This document shows positions 1-6,839 of a stretch of DNA of 10,089 bases, piece by piece (positions within the stretch are counted from its first letter, which is position 1; every line of letters begins with the position of its first letter). Position numbers and translations under genes: made by a program. The notes under the pieces are model-generated. The model saw only the letters and a list, made by a program, of their open reading frames with translations, made no database searches and had not been told where the DNA came from. The stretch is from Acidocella sp. (GTDB lineage Bacteria; Pseudomonadota; Alphaproteobacteria; Acetobacterales; Acetobacteraceae), in NCBI GenBank assembly GCA_029077775.1, contig JAQNCU010000083.1, positions 1 through 10,089 of the forward strand, read 5' to 3'.

Positions 1-34
1 GCAAGCAGGACATACCGGCTTGCGGCCGTTTTTT
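1..34 (+). terminator. Probable rho-independent terminator, left arm truncated
   Basis: GCAAGC at 1-6 is the reverse complement of GCTTGC at 18-23, with an 11-base loop between them. The right arm continues as GGCCG (24-28) and is followed by six T residues (29-34), the classic layout of an intrinsic terminator on the + strand. The matching CGGCC of the left arm would lie just outside the window, so the full stem cannot be confirmed. It most likely ends transcription of the gene upstream of rpsL. It could instead act as an attenuator in the leader of the cluster. Confidence 0.5.
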
Positions 35-93
35 ATGGATGACCTGAACAGGAAAGATACGGGGCGCGGGGAACACACGAAGCAGGATGAGAT

Positions 94-465
94 ATGCCGA
101 CCAATAATCAGTTGATCGCCAAGGGCCGTGAGCCCGCGCCGAAGCGTAATAAGGTGCCAGCCCTTGAGGGTTGCCCCCAGAAGCGCGGCGTTTGCACGCG
201 GGTTTATACGACGACCCCGAAAAAGCCGAACTCCGCGCTGCGTAAAGTGGCGAAGGTGCGCTTGACCAACGGGTTTGAGGTGGTGAGCTACATTCCCGGC
301 GAGGGCCATAACCTCCAGGAACACTCGGTGGTGTTGATCCGTGGTGGCCGCGTGAAGGATTTGCCTGGCGTGCGTTATCATATTTTGCGTGGCGTGCTCG
401 ATACGCAGGGCCTGCCGAAGCGTCGCAAGCGCCGTTCGCTCTACGGCGCGAAGCGGCCGAAGTAA
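94..465 (+). CDS. rpsL: 30S ribosomal protein S12
   Basis: S12 sits at the decoding centre of the 30S subunit and helps monitor codon-anticodon pairing. The 123-residue product is of normal length and carries the family core PQKRGVCTRVYTTTPKKPNS (residues 28-47) and RGGRVKDLPGVRYH (83-96). Lys43 and Lys88, the positions where substitutions commonly give streptomycin resistance, are both wild type. Asp89, the site methylthiolated by RimO in E. coli, is present. AGGA at 84-87 gives good spacing to the ATG. It is the first gene after a putative terminator and starts the str segment, with rpsG 14 bases downstream. Residue 4 is Asn, where most relatives have a branched hydrophobic residue; this is a minor difference. 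Confidence 0.98.
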   Translation: MPTNNQLIAKGREPAPKRNKVPALEGCPQKRGVCTRVYTTTPKKPNSALRKVAKVRLTNGFEVVSYIPGEGHNLQEHSVVLIRGGRVKDLPGVRYHILRGVLDTQGLPKRRKRRSLYGAKRPK

Positions 466-479
466 GGGGAGACAGAGCC

Positions 480-956
480 ATGAGCAGACGCCGCCGCGCC
501 GTAAAACGCGAAGTCCTCCCGGATGCGAAGTTCGGGGACATCGTGATCAGCCGTTTCATGAATGTGCTGATGTATGATGGCAAAAAATCCGCCGCCGAGG
601 GCATTGTCTATGGTGCGCTCGATGTTTTGAAAAAGCGCGGCGGGGCGAATGCCGACCCGGTGCGGTTGTTTCATGAGGCGCTGGACAATGTGAAGCCAGC
701 GATTGAAGTGCGCTCGCGCCGCGTGGGCGGGGCCACTTATCAGGTGCCTGTCGAAGTGCGCAGTGAGCGCCGTCAGGCTTTGGCGATCCGCTGGATCATC
801 GATTCCGCCCGCAAGCGTGGTGAGCACACGATGGAGGAGCGGCTTTCCAACGAGTTGCAGGATGCGGTGAATAACCGTGGTTCTGCGGTTAAAAAGCGCG
901 AAGACACCCACCGGATGGCCGAGGCCAACAAAGCCTTCAGCCATTATCGCTGGTAA
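480..956 (+). CDS. rpsG: 30S ribosomal protein S7
   Basis: S7 is a primary binder of the 3' major domain of 16S rRNA. It starts assembly of the 30S head and contacts the E-site tRNA. The 158-residue product is about the usual size (near 156). It shows the basic N-terminal tail (MSRRRRAVKR), the signature EVRSRRVGGATYQVPVEV around residues 76-93, and the C-terminal HRMAEANKAFSHYRW typical of proteobacterial S7. AAGGGG immediately after the rpsL stop provides the ribosome binding site. In E. coli, S7 represses translation of the str operon by binding the rpsL-rpsG spacer. That spacer is only 14 bases here, so the same mechanism is doubtful. The next gene is tuf, not fusA. Confidence 0.98.
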   Translation: MSRRRRAVKREVLPDAKFGDIVISRFMNVLMYDGKKSAAEGIVYGALDVLKKRGGANADPVRLFHEALDNVKPAIEVRSRRVGGATYQVPVEVRSERRQALAIRWIIDSARKRGEHTMEERLSNELQDAVNNRGSAVKKREDTHRMAEANKAFSHYRW

Positions 957-995
957 GACCGAAACCTTTATTTTTAGCCCGCACGGAGCAGTCAT

Positions 996-2183
996 ATGGC
1001 CAAAGCGAAATTTGAGCGGAACAAGCCGCATGTGAACATTGGCACGATCGGCCACGTCGATCATGGCAAGACATCACTGACAGCCGCGATCACCAAGGTG
1101 CTGGCAAAGTCCGGCGGGGCGACCTTTACCGCCTATGACATGATCGACAAGGCCCCCGAGGAACGCGCGCGCGGCATCACGATCTCGACCGCGCATGTGG
1201 AGTACGAGACCGCGAACCGTCATTACGCGCATGTGGATTGCCCCGGCCATGCCGACTATGTGAAGAACATGATCACCGGTGCCGCCCAGATGGATGGCGC
1301 GATTTTGGTGGTGTCCGCCGCTGATGGCCCGATGCCGCAGACCCGTGAGCACATTCTGCTCGCCCGCCAGGTTGGCGTGCCGGCGCTGGTCGTGTTCCTG
1401 AACAAGATGGATCTGGCCGACCCCGATCTGGTTGAGCTGGTTGAGATGGAAGTGCGCGAGCTGCTGAGCAAATACGGCTTCGATGGCGATAATATCCCCA
1501 TCGTCAAAGGCTCTGCGGTGGCGGCACTGGAAGACAAGACGCCCGAAATTGGCGAGCAGGCCGTGCTTGAGCTGATGAAGGCGGTTGATGAGTTCATCCC
1601 GCAGCCGGAGCGCGCCAAGGACAAGCCGTTCCTGATGCCCGTTGAGGACGTGTTCTCGATCTCCGGCCGCGGCACCGTTGCCACAGGCCGTGTGGAGCGC
1701 GGTATCATCAAAGTGGGTGAGGAAATCGAGATTGTCGGGCTCAAGGCCACGACCAAGACGATCGTCACCGGCGTTGAGATGTTCCGCAAGCTGCTCGACC
1801 AGGGTGAGGCGGGCGACAATATCGGCGCGCTTTTGCGTGGTACGAAGCGTGAGGATATCGAGCGCGGCCAGGTGCTCGCCGCCCCGGGCTCGATCACCCC
1901 TCACACCAAGTTTCATGCCCAGGCCTATGTGCTGACAAAGGAAGAGGGTGGCCGTCATACGCCGTTCTTCACCAATTACCGTCCGCAGTTTTATTTCCGC
2001 ACCACCGATGTGACCGGCGTTGTCTCCCTTCAGGAAGGCACCGAGATGGTCATGCCGGGCGATAACGTTGCCATCGATGTCGAGCTGATCGCGCCGATCG
2101 CGATGGATGAGGGTTTGCGTTTCGCCATCCGTGAGGGCGGTCGGACCGTGGGTTCGGGCGTCGTTGCCAAGGTTACCAAGTAA
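996..2183 (+). CDS. tuf: Elongation factor Tu
   Basis: EF-Tu is the cytosolic GTPase that carries aminoacyl-tRNA to the ribosomal A site. The 395-residue product has the full three-domain layout. The GTPase domain (about 1-200) shows the P-loop GHVDHGKT (19-26), switch I RGITIS (59-64), DCPGHADY (81-88) with catalytic His85, and NKMD (136-139). Domain II contains SGRGTVATGRVERG (222-235). Domain III ends GRTVGSGVVAKVTK. The G5 loop reads SAV (173-175) instead of the common SAL, and Ala228 replaces a usual Val; both are conservative. GGAG at 985-988 is well placed for the ATG. The gene follows rpsG by 39 bases with no fusA between them, and precedes rpsJ by 38. Many alphaproteobacteria carry a second tuf elsewhere, which cannot be judged from this window. 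Confidence 0.98.
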   Translation: MAKAKFERNKPHVNIGTIGHVDHGKTSLTAAITKVLAKSGGATFTAYDMIDKAPEERARGITISTAHVEYETANRHYAHVDCPGHADYVKNMITGAAQMDGAILVVSAADGPMPQTREHILLARQVGVPALVVFLNKMDLADPDLVELVEMEVRELLSKYGFDGDNIPIVKGSAVAALEDKTPEIGEQAVLELMKAVDEFIPQPERAKDKPFLMPVEDVFSISGRGTVATGRVERGIIKVGEEIEIVGLKATTKTIVTGVEMFRKLLDQGEAGDNIGALLRGTKREDIERGQVLAAPGSITPHTKFHAQAYVLTKEEGGRHTPFFTNYRPQFYFRTTDVTGVVSLQEGTEMVMPGDNVAIDVELIAPIAMDEGLRFAIREGGRTVGSGVVAKVTK

Positions 2184-2221
2184 GTCTTCCCCCCGTATCT
2201 GTGAAAAGAGCTTGAGTTAAG

Positions 2222-2530
2222 ATGGACAACCAGAACATCCGTATTCGCCTGAAGGCGTATGATCACCGCGTGCTGGACAACAGCACGAAGGACATCGTCA
2301 ACACGGCGAAGCGCACAGGCGCGCAGGTACGGGGGCCAATTCCGCTGCCGACCCATATTGAACGTTTCACAGTGAACCGTTCGCCGCATGTGGATAAAAA
2401 GAGCCGCGAGCAGTTCGAAATTCGGACCCATCGCCGCTTGCTCGATATCGTTGACCCGACCCCGCAAACCGTGGACGCGCTGATGAAGCTCGACCTCGCC
2501 GCCGGTGTCGAAGTCGAAATCAAGATCTAA
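2222..2530 (+). CDS. rpsJ: 30S ribosomal protein S10 (NusE)
   Basis: S10 is a 30S head protein. As NusE it also pairs with NusB in transcription antitermination and bridges to NusG during transcription-translation coupling. The 102-residue product is standard length, with IRIRLKAYDHRVLD near the N terminus, the RGPIPLPTHIERFTVNRSPH loop (37-56) that reaches into the head, and EQFEIRTHRRLLDI (63-76). The ribosome binding site is weak: the best candidate is AAAGAG at 2205-2210, 11 bases from the ATG. Translation may therefore depend on coupling with tuf. It is the first gene of the S10 segment. The 38-base gap to tuf cannot hold a leader of the kind that binds L4 in E. coli. Confidence 0.97.
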   Translation: MDNQNIRIRLKAYDHRVLDNSTKDIVNTAKRTGAQVRGPIPLPTHIERFTVNRSPHVDKKSREQFEIRTHRRLLDIVDPTPQTVDALMKLDLAAGVEVEIKI

Positions 2531-2535
2531 GACTT

Positions 2536-2540
2536 AGGTG
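2536..2540 (+). promoter_or_regulatory. Ribosome binding site choosing the rplC start
   Basis: AGGTG lies 5 bases before the ATG at 2546 but only 2 bases before the in-frame ATG at 2543. The later ATG also gives the conserved L3 N terminus MRTGVIAKKLGM, so 2546 is preferred. Confidence 0.6.
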
Positions 2541-2545
2541 GTATG

Positions 2546-3220
2546 ATGCGTACCGGTGTGATTGCAAAAAAACTGGGGATGACCCGGTTGTTCAAGGATG
2601 ATGGGACGCATGTGCCCGTAACGGTGCTGCACCTGGACGAGGTGCGGGTTGTACAGGCGCGAACGGTCGAGACCGATGGTTACAGCGCGGTTCAGCTTGG
2701 CATCGGCAAAGCCAAAGCAAAGAACGTGACCAAGCCGCAGAAGGGCCATTACGCGAAGGCCAAGGTTGAGCCCGCGATGAAGCTGGCGGAATTCCGCGTG
2801 GCGGATGACGCTGTGTTGGAAGCCGGTGCGGTGCTCTCGCCGGCGCATTTCTCGGTTGGGCAATTCGTGGATGTCGCGGGCATCACCAAGGGCAAGGGCT
2901 TTGCCGGTGGTATGAAGCGTTGGAATTTCGCCGGGCTTGAAGCCTCGCATGGTGTGTCAGTCAGCCATCGTAGCCTCGGTTCCACGGGTAACCGGCAGGA
3001 CCCTGGCAAGACCTTCAAGAACAAAAAAATGCCTGGCCATTTGGGCCAGGAGCGTGTGACCACGCTGAACCTTCAGGTGGCGGCGTTGGATGAGGCGCGG
3101 AATTTGGTGCTGATCCGTGGCGCGGTTCCGGGCTCAAAAGGCAGTTATGTGCTGTTGCGCGATGCGATCAAAAAGGCGCGGCCAGCGGATGCCGCCTATC
3201 CTGCAGCGTTGAAGGGCTGA
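2546..3220 (+). CDS. rplC: 50S ribosomal protein L3
   Basis: L3 binds near the 3' end of 23S rRNA, is needed early in 50S assembly, and sends a long loop toward the peptidyl transferase centre. The 224-residue product begins MRTGVIAKKLGMTRLF. It carries GITKGKGFAGGMKRWNFAG (112-130) and the central-extension segment GSTGNRQDPGKTFKNKKMPG (145-164). Gln151 corresponds to the glutamine methylated by PrmB in E. coli (Gln150). Two adjacent ATG codons offer starts at 2543 and 2546; I chose the second by ribosome-binding-site spacing and family alignment, and the difference is one Met. rplD follows after 4 bases, so the pair is almost certainly translationally coupled. Confidence 0.97.
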   Translation: MRTGVIAKKLGMTRLFKDDGTHVPVTVLHLDEVRVVQARTVETDGYSAVQLGIGKAKAKNVTKPQKGHYAKAKVEPAMKLAEFRVADDAVLEAGAVLSPAHFSVGQFVDVAGITKGKGFAGGMKRWNFAGLEASHGVSVSHRSLGSTGNRQDPGKTFKNKKMPGHLGQERVTTLNLQVAALDEARNLVLIRGAVPGSKGSYVLLRDAIKKARPADAAYPAALKG

Positions 3221-3224
3221 GGCG

Positions 3225-3839
3225 ATGAAATTCGATATTTTCGATATGGACGCGAAACCGGCGGGCAACGCTGAATTGCCCGATGAGATCTTCGCGCAGT
3301 CCCCGCGCCCGGATATCATTGCCCGGGTGATCCATTGGCAGTTGGCGAAGCGCCGGTCTGGGAACCACAAGGTTAAAGGTATGGGCGAGGTTTCAGGCAC
3401 CACGCGCAAGCCGTTCAAGCAGAAGGGTACGGGTAATGCCCGTCAGGGTAGCTTGCGCGCGCCGCAATTCCGCACAGGCGGTGTGGTGCATGGGCCGGTT
3501 GTGCGCGACCATGGGTATAATTTGAACAAGAAGGTGCGCCGTCTGGGTCTGCTCTCGGCGTTGAGCCAGAAGGCCGCCGAAGGTAAACTCGTGATTCTCG
3601 ACAGCGTCGGTGCGATCGAAAAGACCAGGGACGTGGCCGCAAAGTTCAAAAATTTCGGCTGGAGCTCTGCGTTGATCGTCGACGCGGCGGTGGACCAGAA
3701 TTTCCTGCGTGCCAGCCGTAATGTGCATGGCCTGGATATTCTCCCCGTGATCGGTGCGAATGTTTATGACATTATCCGCCACGATATGCTGGTGATCACC
3801 AAGGCCGGGATCGATGGTCTGAAGGAGCGCCTGGCATGA
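3225..3839 (+). CDS. rplD: 50S ribosomal protein L4
   Basis: L4 folds on domain I of 23S rRNA and its long loop lines the peptide exit tunnel. The 204-residue product shows the loop KPFKQKGTGNARQGSLRAP (62-80), the region mutated in macrolide resistance elsewhere. It also has FRTGGVVHGP (82-91) and a C-terminal domain with KLVILDSV and IGANVYDIIRHDMLVITKAG. Asn71 sits where E. coli and many relatives have Arg (GTGRAR). AAGGG at 3212-3216, inside the end of rplC, gives 8-base spacing to the ATG. The stop TGA overlaps the rplW start (ATGA). In E. coli, L4 represses the S10 operon through its leader RNA, but no such leader fits here. Confidence 0.97.
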   Translation: MKFDIFDMDAKPAGNAELPDEIFAQSPRPDIIARVIHWQLAKRRSGNHKVKGMGEVSGTTRKPFKQKGTGNARQGSLRAPQFRTGGVVHGPVVRDHGYNLNKKVRRLGLLSALSQKAAEGKLVILDSVGAIEKTRDVAAKFKNFGWSSALIVDAAVDQNFLRASRNVHGLDILPVIGANVYDIIRHDMLVITKAGIDGLKERLA

Positions 3840-4147
3840 GCACCGTGAAGATATCGCCGGAGCGTATGTATGAGGTTGTGCGCGCGCCGCTGATCACTGA
3901 GAAGGCGACGATGCTGTCTGAGAAGAACCAGTTTGTCTTCAAAGTGGCGAATGATGCGACGAAGCCCGAGATCAAGGCGGCGATCGAGGCTTTGTTTAAG
4001 GTTAAAGTGACCGGCGTGAATACGTTGATCACCAAAGGCAAGACCAAGCGGTTCAAGGGCCGTCCGGGTGTGCGCTCGGATGTTAAGAAGGCCTTTGTGA
4101 CCCTTGCCGAAGGCGAGAGCATCGATTTCACCACCGGTCTGGCGTAG
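3836..4147 (+). CDS. rplW: 50S ribosomal protein L23
   Basis: L23 lies at the exit of the peptide tunnel, where it docks trigger factor and the signal recognition particle. The 103-residue product has the family pattern: VVRAPLITEKATMLSEKNQFVFKV (15-38), then KPEIKAAIEALFKVKVTGVNTL and the basic GKTKRFKGRPGVRSDVKKAFVTL. The ATG overlaps the rplD stop by 4 bases, and AAGGAG at 3822-3827 inside rplD gives 8-base spacing, so coupled translation with L4 is expected. It ends in TAG, 12 bases before rplB. Confidence 0.97.
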   Translation: MSTVKISPERMYEVVRAPLITEKATMLSEKNQFVFKVANDATKPEIKAAIEALFKVKVTGVNTLITKGKTKRFKGRPGVRSDVKKAFVTLAEGESIDFTTGLA

Positions 4148-4159
4148 GGCGCATAAACG

Positions 4160-4993
4160 ATGGCACTGAAACATTTCAACCCCGTCACGGCCAGCCTTCG
4201 TGGCACCGTGCTGATCGACCGCAGCGAGCTGTGGAAGGGCAAGCCCGTTAAGGGCCTGACCGAGGGCAAGCACTCGACCGGCGGGCGTAACAACCATGGC
4301 CGTATCACCAGCCGGTTCCGTGGTGGCGGACATAAGCAGGCTTACCGGATCGTCGATTTCAAGCGCCGCAAATACGATGTGGGCGCGGTTGTTGAGCGTC
4401 TGGAATATGACCCAAACCGCACCGCTTTTATCGCCCTGATCAAATATGCCGATGGTGAGCTTTCCTACATCCTGGCGCCGCAGCGGCTTAAGGTGGGTGA
4501 TCCGGTGATCTCTGGCGCGCGGGTAGATATCAAGCCGGGTAATGCGATGCCTCTGGCCGCAATCCCTGTTGGAACCATCATCCATAATATCGAGATGAAG
4601 GTTGGCGCCGGTGGCAAAATGGCGCGCTCCGCGGGGACGTTCGCCCAGTTGGTCGGCAAGGATCAGGGCTATGCCCAGGTCAAACTGACCTCGGGTGAGT
4701 TGCGCGTCGTGCGTGCGGAATGCATGGCGACGATCGGCGCGGTGTCTAACGCCGACCATCAGAACGAGCAGATCGGCAAGGCCGGGCGTAGCCGTTGGTT
4801 GGGCCGCAAGCCGCATAACCGTGGCGTGGTGATGAACCCGGTTGACCATCCGCATGGTGGTGGTGAAGGCCGGACATCCGGTGGTCGCCACCCGGTCACG
4901 CCATGGGGCAAGCCGACCAAGGGCTACAAGACTCGAGCCAACAAACGTACGGATGATTTGATCATCCGCCGCGCCAAGAGCGGGAAGGGCTGA
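4160..4993 (+). CDS. rplB: 50S ribosomal protein L2
   Basis: L2 is among the most conserved 50S proteins. It is needed for subunit association and for peptidyl transferase activity. The 277-residue product carries GRNNHGRITSRFRGGGHKQAYR (42-63), the OB-fold and SH3-like RNA-binding region, and the C-terminal signature MNPVDHPHGGGEGR (225-238). His230 matches the conserved E. coli His229. The tail HPVTPWGKPTKGYKTRANKR is typical. The ribosome binding site is modest (AGGG at 4146-4149, 10 bases from the ATG) and overlaps the rplW stop. rpsS follows after 4 bases. No unusual residues were seen. Confidence 0.98.
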   Translation: MALKHFNPVTASLRGTVLIDRSELWKGKPVKGLTEGKHSTGGRNNHGRITSRFRGGGHKQAYRIVDFKRRKYDVGAVVERLEYDPNRTAFIALIKYADGELSYILAPQRLKVGDPVISGARVDIKPGNAMPLAAIPVGTIIHNIEMKVGAGGKMARSAGTFAQLVGKDQGYAQVKLTSGELRVVRAECMATIGAVSNADHQNEQIGKAGRSRWLGRKPHNRGVVMNPVDHPHGGGEGRTSGGRHPVTPWGKPTKGYKTRANKRTDDLIIRRAKSGKG

Positions 4994-4997
4994 TTAG

Positions 4998-5276
4998 ATG
5001 TCACGTTCAGTATGGAAAGGCCCGTTTGTTGACGGGTATCTGTTGGGCAAGGCGGAAGCCTCAAAAGCCTCGGGCCGCAACGAGATCATCAAGATCTGGT
5101 CGCGCCGCTCGACCATTTTACCGCAATTCGTTGGGCTGACCTTCGGCGTTTATAATGGCCGGAAGTTTTTGCCGGTTCAGGTAAATGAGAACATGGTCGG
5201 CCATAAATTCGGTGAATTCTCGCCGACCCGTACCTTTACGGGCCATTCGGCTGACAAAAAAGCGAAACGGGGCTAA
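4998..5276 (+). CDS. rpsS: 30S ribosomal protein S19
   Basis: S19 is a 30S head protein that works with S13 near the A-site tRNA and takes part in bridges to the 50S subunit. The 92-residue product is normal length, with MSRSVWKGPFVDGYLL at the start, KIWSRRSTILPQFVGLTFGVYNG (32-54), and HKFGEFSPTRTFTGHSADKKAKR at the end. GGAAGGG at 4983-4989, inside the end of rplB, is 8 bases from the ATG. rplV starts 4 bases after the stop. Confidence 0.97.
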   Translation: MSRSVWKGPFVDGYLLGKAEASKASGRNEIIKIWSRRSTILPQFVGLTFGVYNGRKFLPVQVNENMVGHKFGEFSPTRTFTGHSADKKAKRG

Positions 5277-5280
5277 GCCG

Positions 5281-5730
5281 ATGAGCAAACCGAAAGCCCC
5301 CCGCGCGCTGGACGAGATCCAGGCCCAGGCGATTACGCGCAACATGCGGGTGAGTCCGCGCAAGCTGAACCTGGTTGCGGAGTCTATCCGTGACCTGCCG
5401 GCTGGCCGCGCGCTCGCGGATTTGACGTTCAGCAAGCGCCGGATCGCCAAGCAGGTGAAAAAGACCCTGGAGAGTGCGATCGCCAATGCCGAGAACAACC
5501 ACCAGCTCGACGTCGATAAGCTCGTCGTCAAACTGGCCGAGGTTGGCCGTGGTATTGTGATGAAGCGTTTCCATGCGCGTGGCCGTGGACGTTCCGCGAC
5601 CGTGGAGAAATGGTTCAGCCATTTAAAAATCGTGGTTGAGGAGCGCGAGCCCGCAACCAAGCCGATGCGCGATGTGCGCCCGAACCACAAGAGATCAGCT
5701 ACCGCAGAACCTGCCGGGGAGGCCGCATAA
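5281..5730 (+). CDS. rplV: 50S ribosomal protein L22
   Basis: L22 contacts all domains of 23S rRNA, and its beta-hairpin forms part of the tunnel constriction with L4. The frame is open well upstream, but the ATG at 5281 lies 4 bases after the rpsS stop and gives the expected N terminus, so earlier in-frame ATGs inside rpsS are rejected. The core is ITRNMRVSPRKLNLVAESIR (18-37), and the hairpin is MKRFHARGRGRSATVEKWFSH (94-114). At 149 residues it is longer than E. coli L22 (110). It has a short N-terminal extension and a tail of roughly 25 residues after the core that ends in an Ala/Glu-rich stretch, a pattern known in alphaproteobacteria. rpsC starts 1 base after the stop. Confidence 0.96.
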   Translation: MSKPKAPRALDEIQAQAITRNMRVSPRKLNLVAESIRDLPAGRALADLTFSKRRIAKQVKKTLESAIANAENNHQLDVDKLVVKLAEVGRGIVMKRFHARGRGRSATVEKWFSHLKIVVEEREPATKPMRDVRPNHKRSATAEPAGEAA

Positions 5731-5731
5731 C

Positions 5732-6409
5732 ATGGGTCACAAGATCAATCCAATCGGCTTGCGCTTAGGCATTACCCGCACATGGGATAGCCGCTGGTAT
5801 GCGGGCAAAGATTATGCCCGTCTGCTGCATGACGATTTGAAGCTTCGTAACCATCTGCGCGCCAAGCTCAGCCAGGCTGGTGTGTCGAAGGTCGTGATCG
5901 AGCGCCCTGCGAAAAAGCCGCGCGTGACCATTTACGCCGCGCGCCCGGGTGTGGTGATCGGCAAAAAGGGTCAGGATATCGACAGCCTGCGCAAGGAATT
6001 GTCGGTGATGGCGAAGGCTGAGGTTTCCCTGAACATCATGGAAATCCGCAAGCCTGAGATTGATGCAACGTTGGTTGCCGAGAATATCGCGCAGCAGCTT
6101 GAGCGTCGGGTGGCGTTCCGCCGGGCCATGAAGCGCGCCGTGCAGTCAGCCATGCGTTTGGGTGCCCAAGGGATTAAAATCACCTGTGGCGGGCGTTTGG
6201 GCGGGGCCGAGATTGCCCGGGTTGAGTGGTATCGTGAGGGGCGCGTGCCTTTGCACACGCTGCGCGCCGATTTGGATTATGGTGTGGCCACCGCGAAGAC
6301 CACTTACGGGACATGCGGCGTGAAGGTGTGGATTTTTAAGGGTGAGATCCTGGTTCAGGACCCGCTCGCGCAGGATAAGCGCGCGGCCGAGCAAGCCCCG
6401 CAGCGCTAA
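5732..6409 (+). CDS. rpsC: 30S ribosomal protein S3
   Basis: S3 forms part of the mRNA entry tunnel of the 30S subunit and contributes to its helicase activity. The 225-residue product begins MGHKINPIGLRLGITRTWDS. It has a KH domain with GVVIGKKG (73-80) and a C-terminal domain with LERRVAFRRAMKRAVQSAMR (123-142). That segment contains counterparts of the Arg/Lys residues tied to mRNA unwinding in E. coli. It is followed by GRLGGAEIARVEWYREGRVP. The start at 5732 is set by GGGGAGG at 5716-5722 and by the family N terminus; upstream in-frame ATGs lie inside rplV. The rpsC stop overlaps the ribosome binding site of rplP. Confidence 0.98.
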   Translation: MGHKINPIGLRLGITRTWDSRWYAGKDYARLLHDDLKLRNHLRAKLSQAGVSKVVIERPAKKPRVTIYAARPGVVIGKKGQDIDSLRKELSVMAKAEVSLNIMEIRKPEIDATLVAENIAQQLERRVAFRRAMKRAVQSAMRLGAQGIKITCGGRLGGAEIARVEWYREGRVPLHTLRADLDYGVATAKTTYGTCGVKVWIFKGEILVQDPLAQDKRAAEQAPQR

Positions 6410-6412
6410 GGA
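6408..6412 (+). promoter_or_regulatory. Ribosome binding site deciding the rplP start
   Basis: AAGGA overlaps the rpsC stop codon and lies 9 bases before the ATG at 6422. It is only 3 bases from the in-frame TTG at 6416, which argues against that codon as the start. Confidence 0.65.
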
Positions 6413-6421
6413 TTTTTGAAT

Positions 6422-6838
6422 ATGATGTCTCCCAAACGGACAAAGTTCCGCAAAGCCCATAAAGGCCGCATTCACGGGCTGGCCAAGGGCAATACGCAGC
6501 TGAATTTCGGCGCTTTCGGGCTGAAGGCGCTGGAGCCGGAGCGGATTACCGCGAGGCAGATTGAATCTGCCCGTCGCGCGATTACACGTGCCATGAAGCG
6601 TGCTGGCCGCGTGTGGATCCGGATTTTTCCTGATCTGCCGGTTTCAACCAAGCCTGCTGAAGTGCGTATGGGCTCGGGCAAGGGTAGCCCGGAATTCTGG
6701 GTGGCGCGCGTGCATCCTGGCCGTATTGTGTTCGAGATCGATGGCGTGGCTGAGCCGCTGGCGCGTGAGGCTTTGGCCCTGGGTGCGGCCAAGCTGCCGA
6801 TACGTACAAAGTTTGTGACCCGGATTGGAGATTCGTAA
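6422..6838 (+). CDS. rplP: 50S ribosomal protein L16
   Basis: L16 binds near the A-site tRNA elbow and is a late 50S assembly protein. From the ATG at 6422 the product is 138 residues and begins MMSPKRTKFRKAHKGRIHG, which aligns with the usual ML(S/Q)PKRTKFRK start. The alternatives are a TTG at 6416 (poor spacing) and the ATG at 6425. It also has RQIESARRAITRAMKRAGRVWIRIFPD (45-71) and KPAEVRMGSGKGSPEFWVA (77-95). Arg82 corresponds to the arginine hydroxylated in E. coli L16 (Arg81). rpmC begins 1 base after the stop. Confidence 0.96.
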   Translation: MMSPKRTKFRKAHKGRIHGLAKGNTQLNFGAFGLKALEPERITARQIESARRAITRAMKRAGRVWIRIFPDLPVSTKPAEVRMGSGKGSPEFWVARVHPGRIVFEIDGVAEPLAREALALGAAKLPIRTKFVTRIGDS

Positions 6839-6839
6839 T

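Noticed and set aside
35..93. A sigma-70 type promoter upstream of rpsL
   Set aside because: A promoter is plausible here on genomic grounds, but I see no convincing -35/-10 pair at correct spacing, so no feature is called.
35..115. A 26-codon frame beginning ATG directly after the T run, as a leader peptide before rpsL
   Set aside because: There is no ribosome binding site before its ATG (the bases there are the terminator stem and T run), and it overlaps the rpsL start. The residue content shows no attenuator-like pattern.
441..1064. A 207-codon minus-strand open frame opposite rpsG and the rpsG-tuf gap, considered as a replacement for fusA
   Set aside because: It overlaps conserved rpsG and the tuf start, bears no resemblance to EF-G, and is best explained as an antisense shadow.
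1074..1958. A long minus-strand open frame opposite tuf
   Set aside because: It is a shadow of the tuf codon pattern; the + strand frame is an unmistakable EF-Tu with all GTPase motifs.
3764..4891. A 375-codon open frame on the minus strand opposite rplD-rplB
   Set aside because: It runs opposite three highly conserved ribosomal genes, has no recognisable protein family and is rich in Arg/His. Such open antisense frames are expected in G+C-rich coding DNA.
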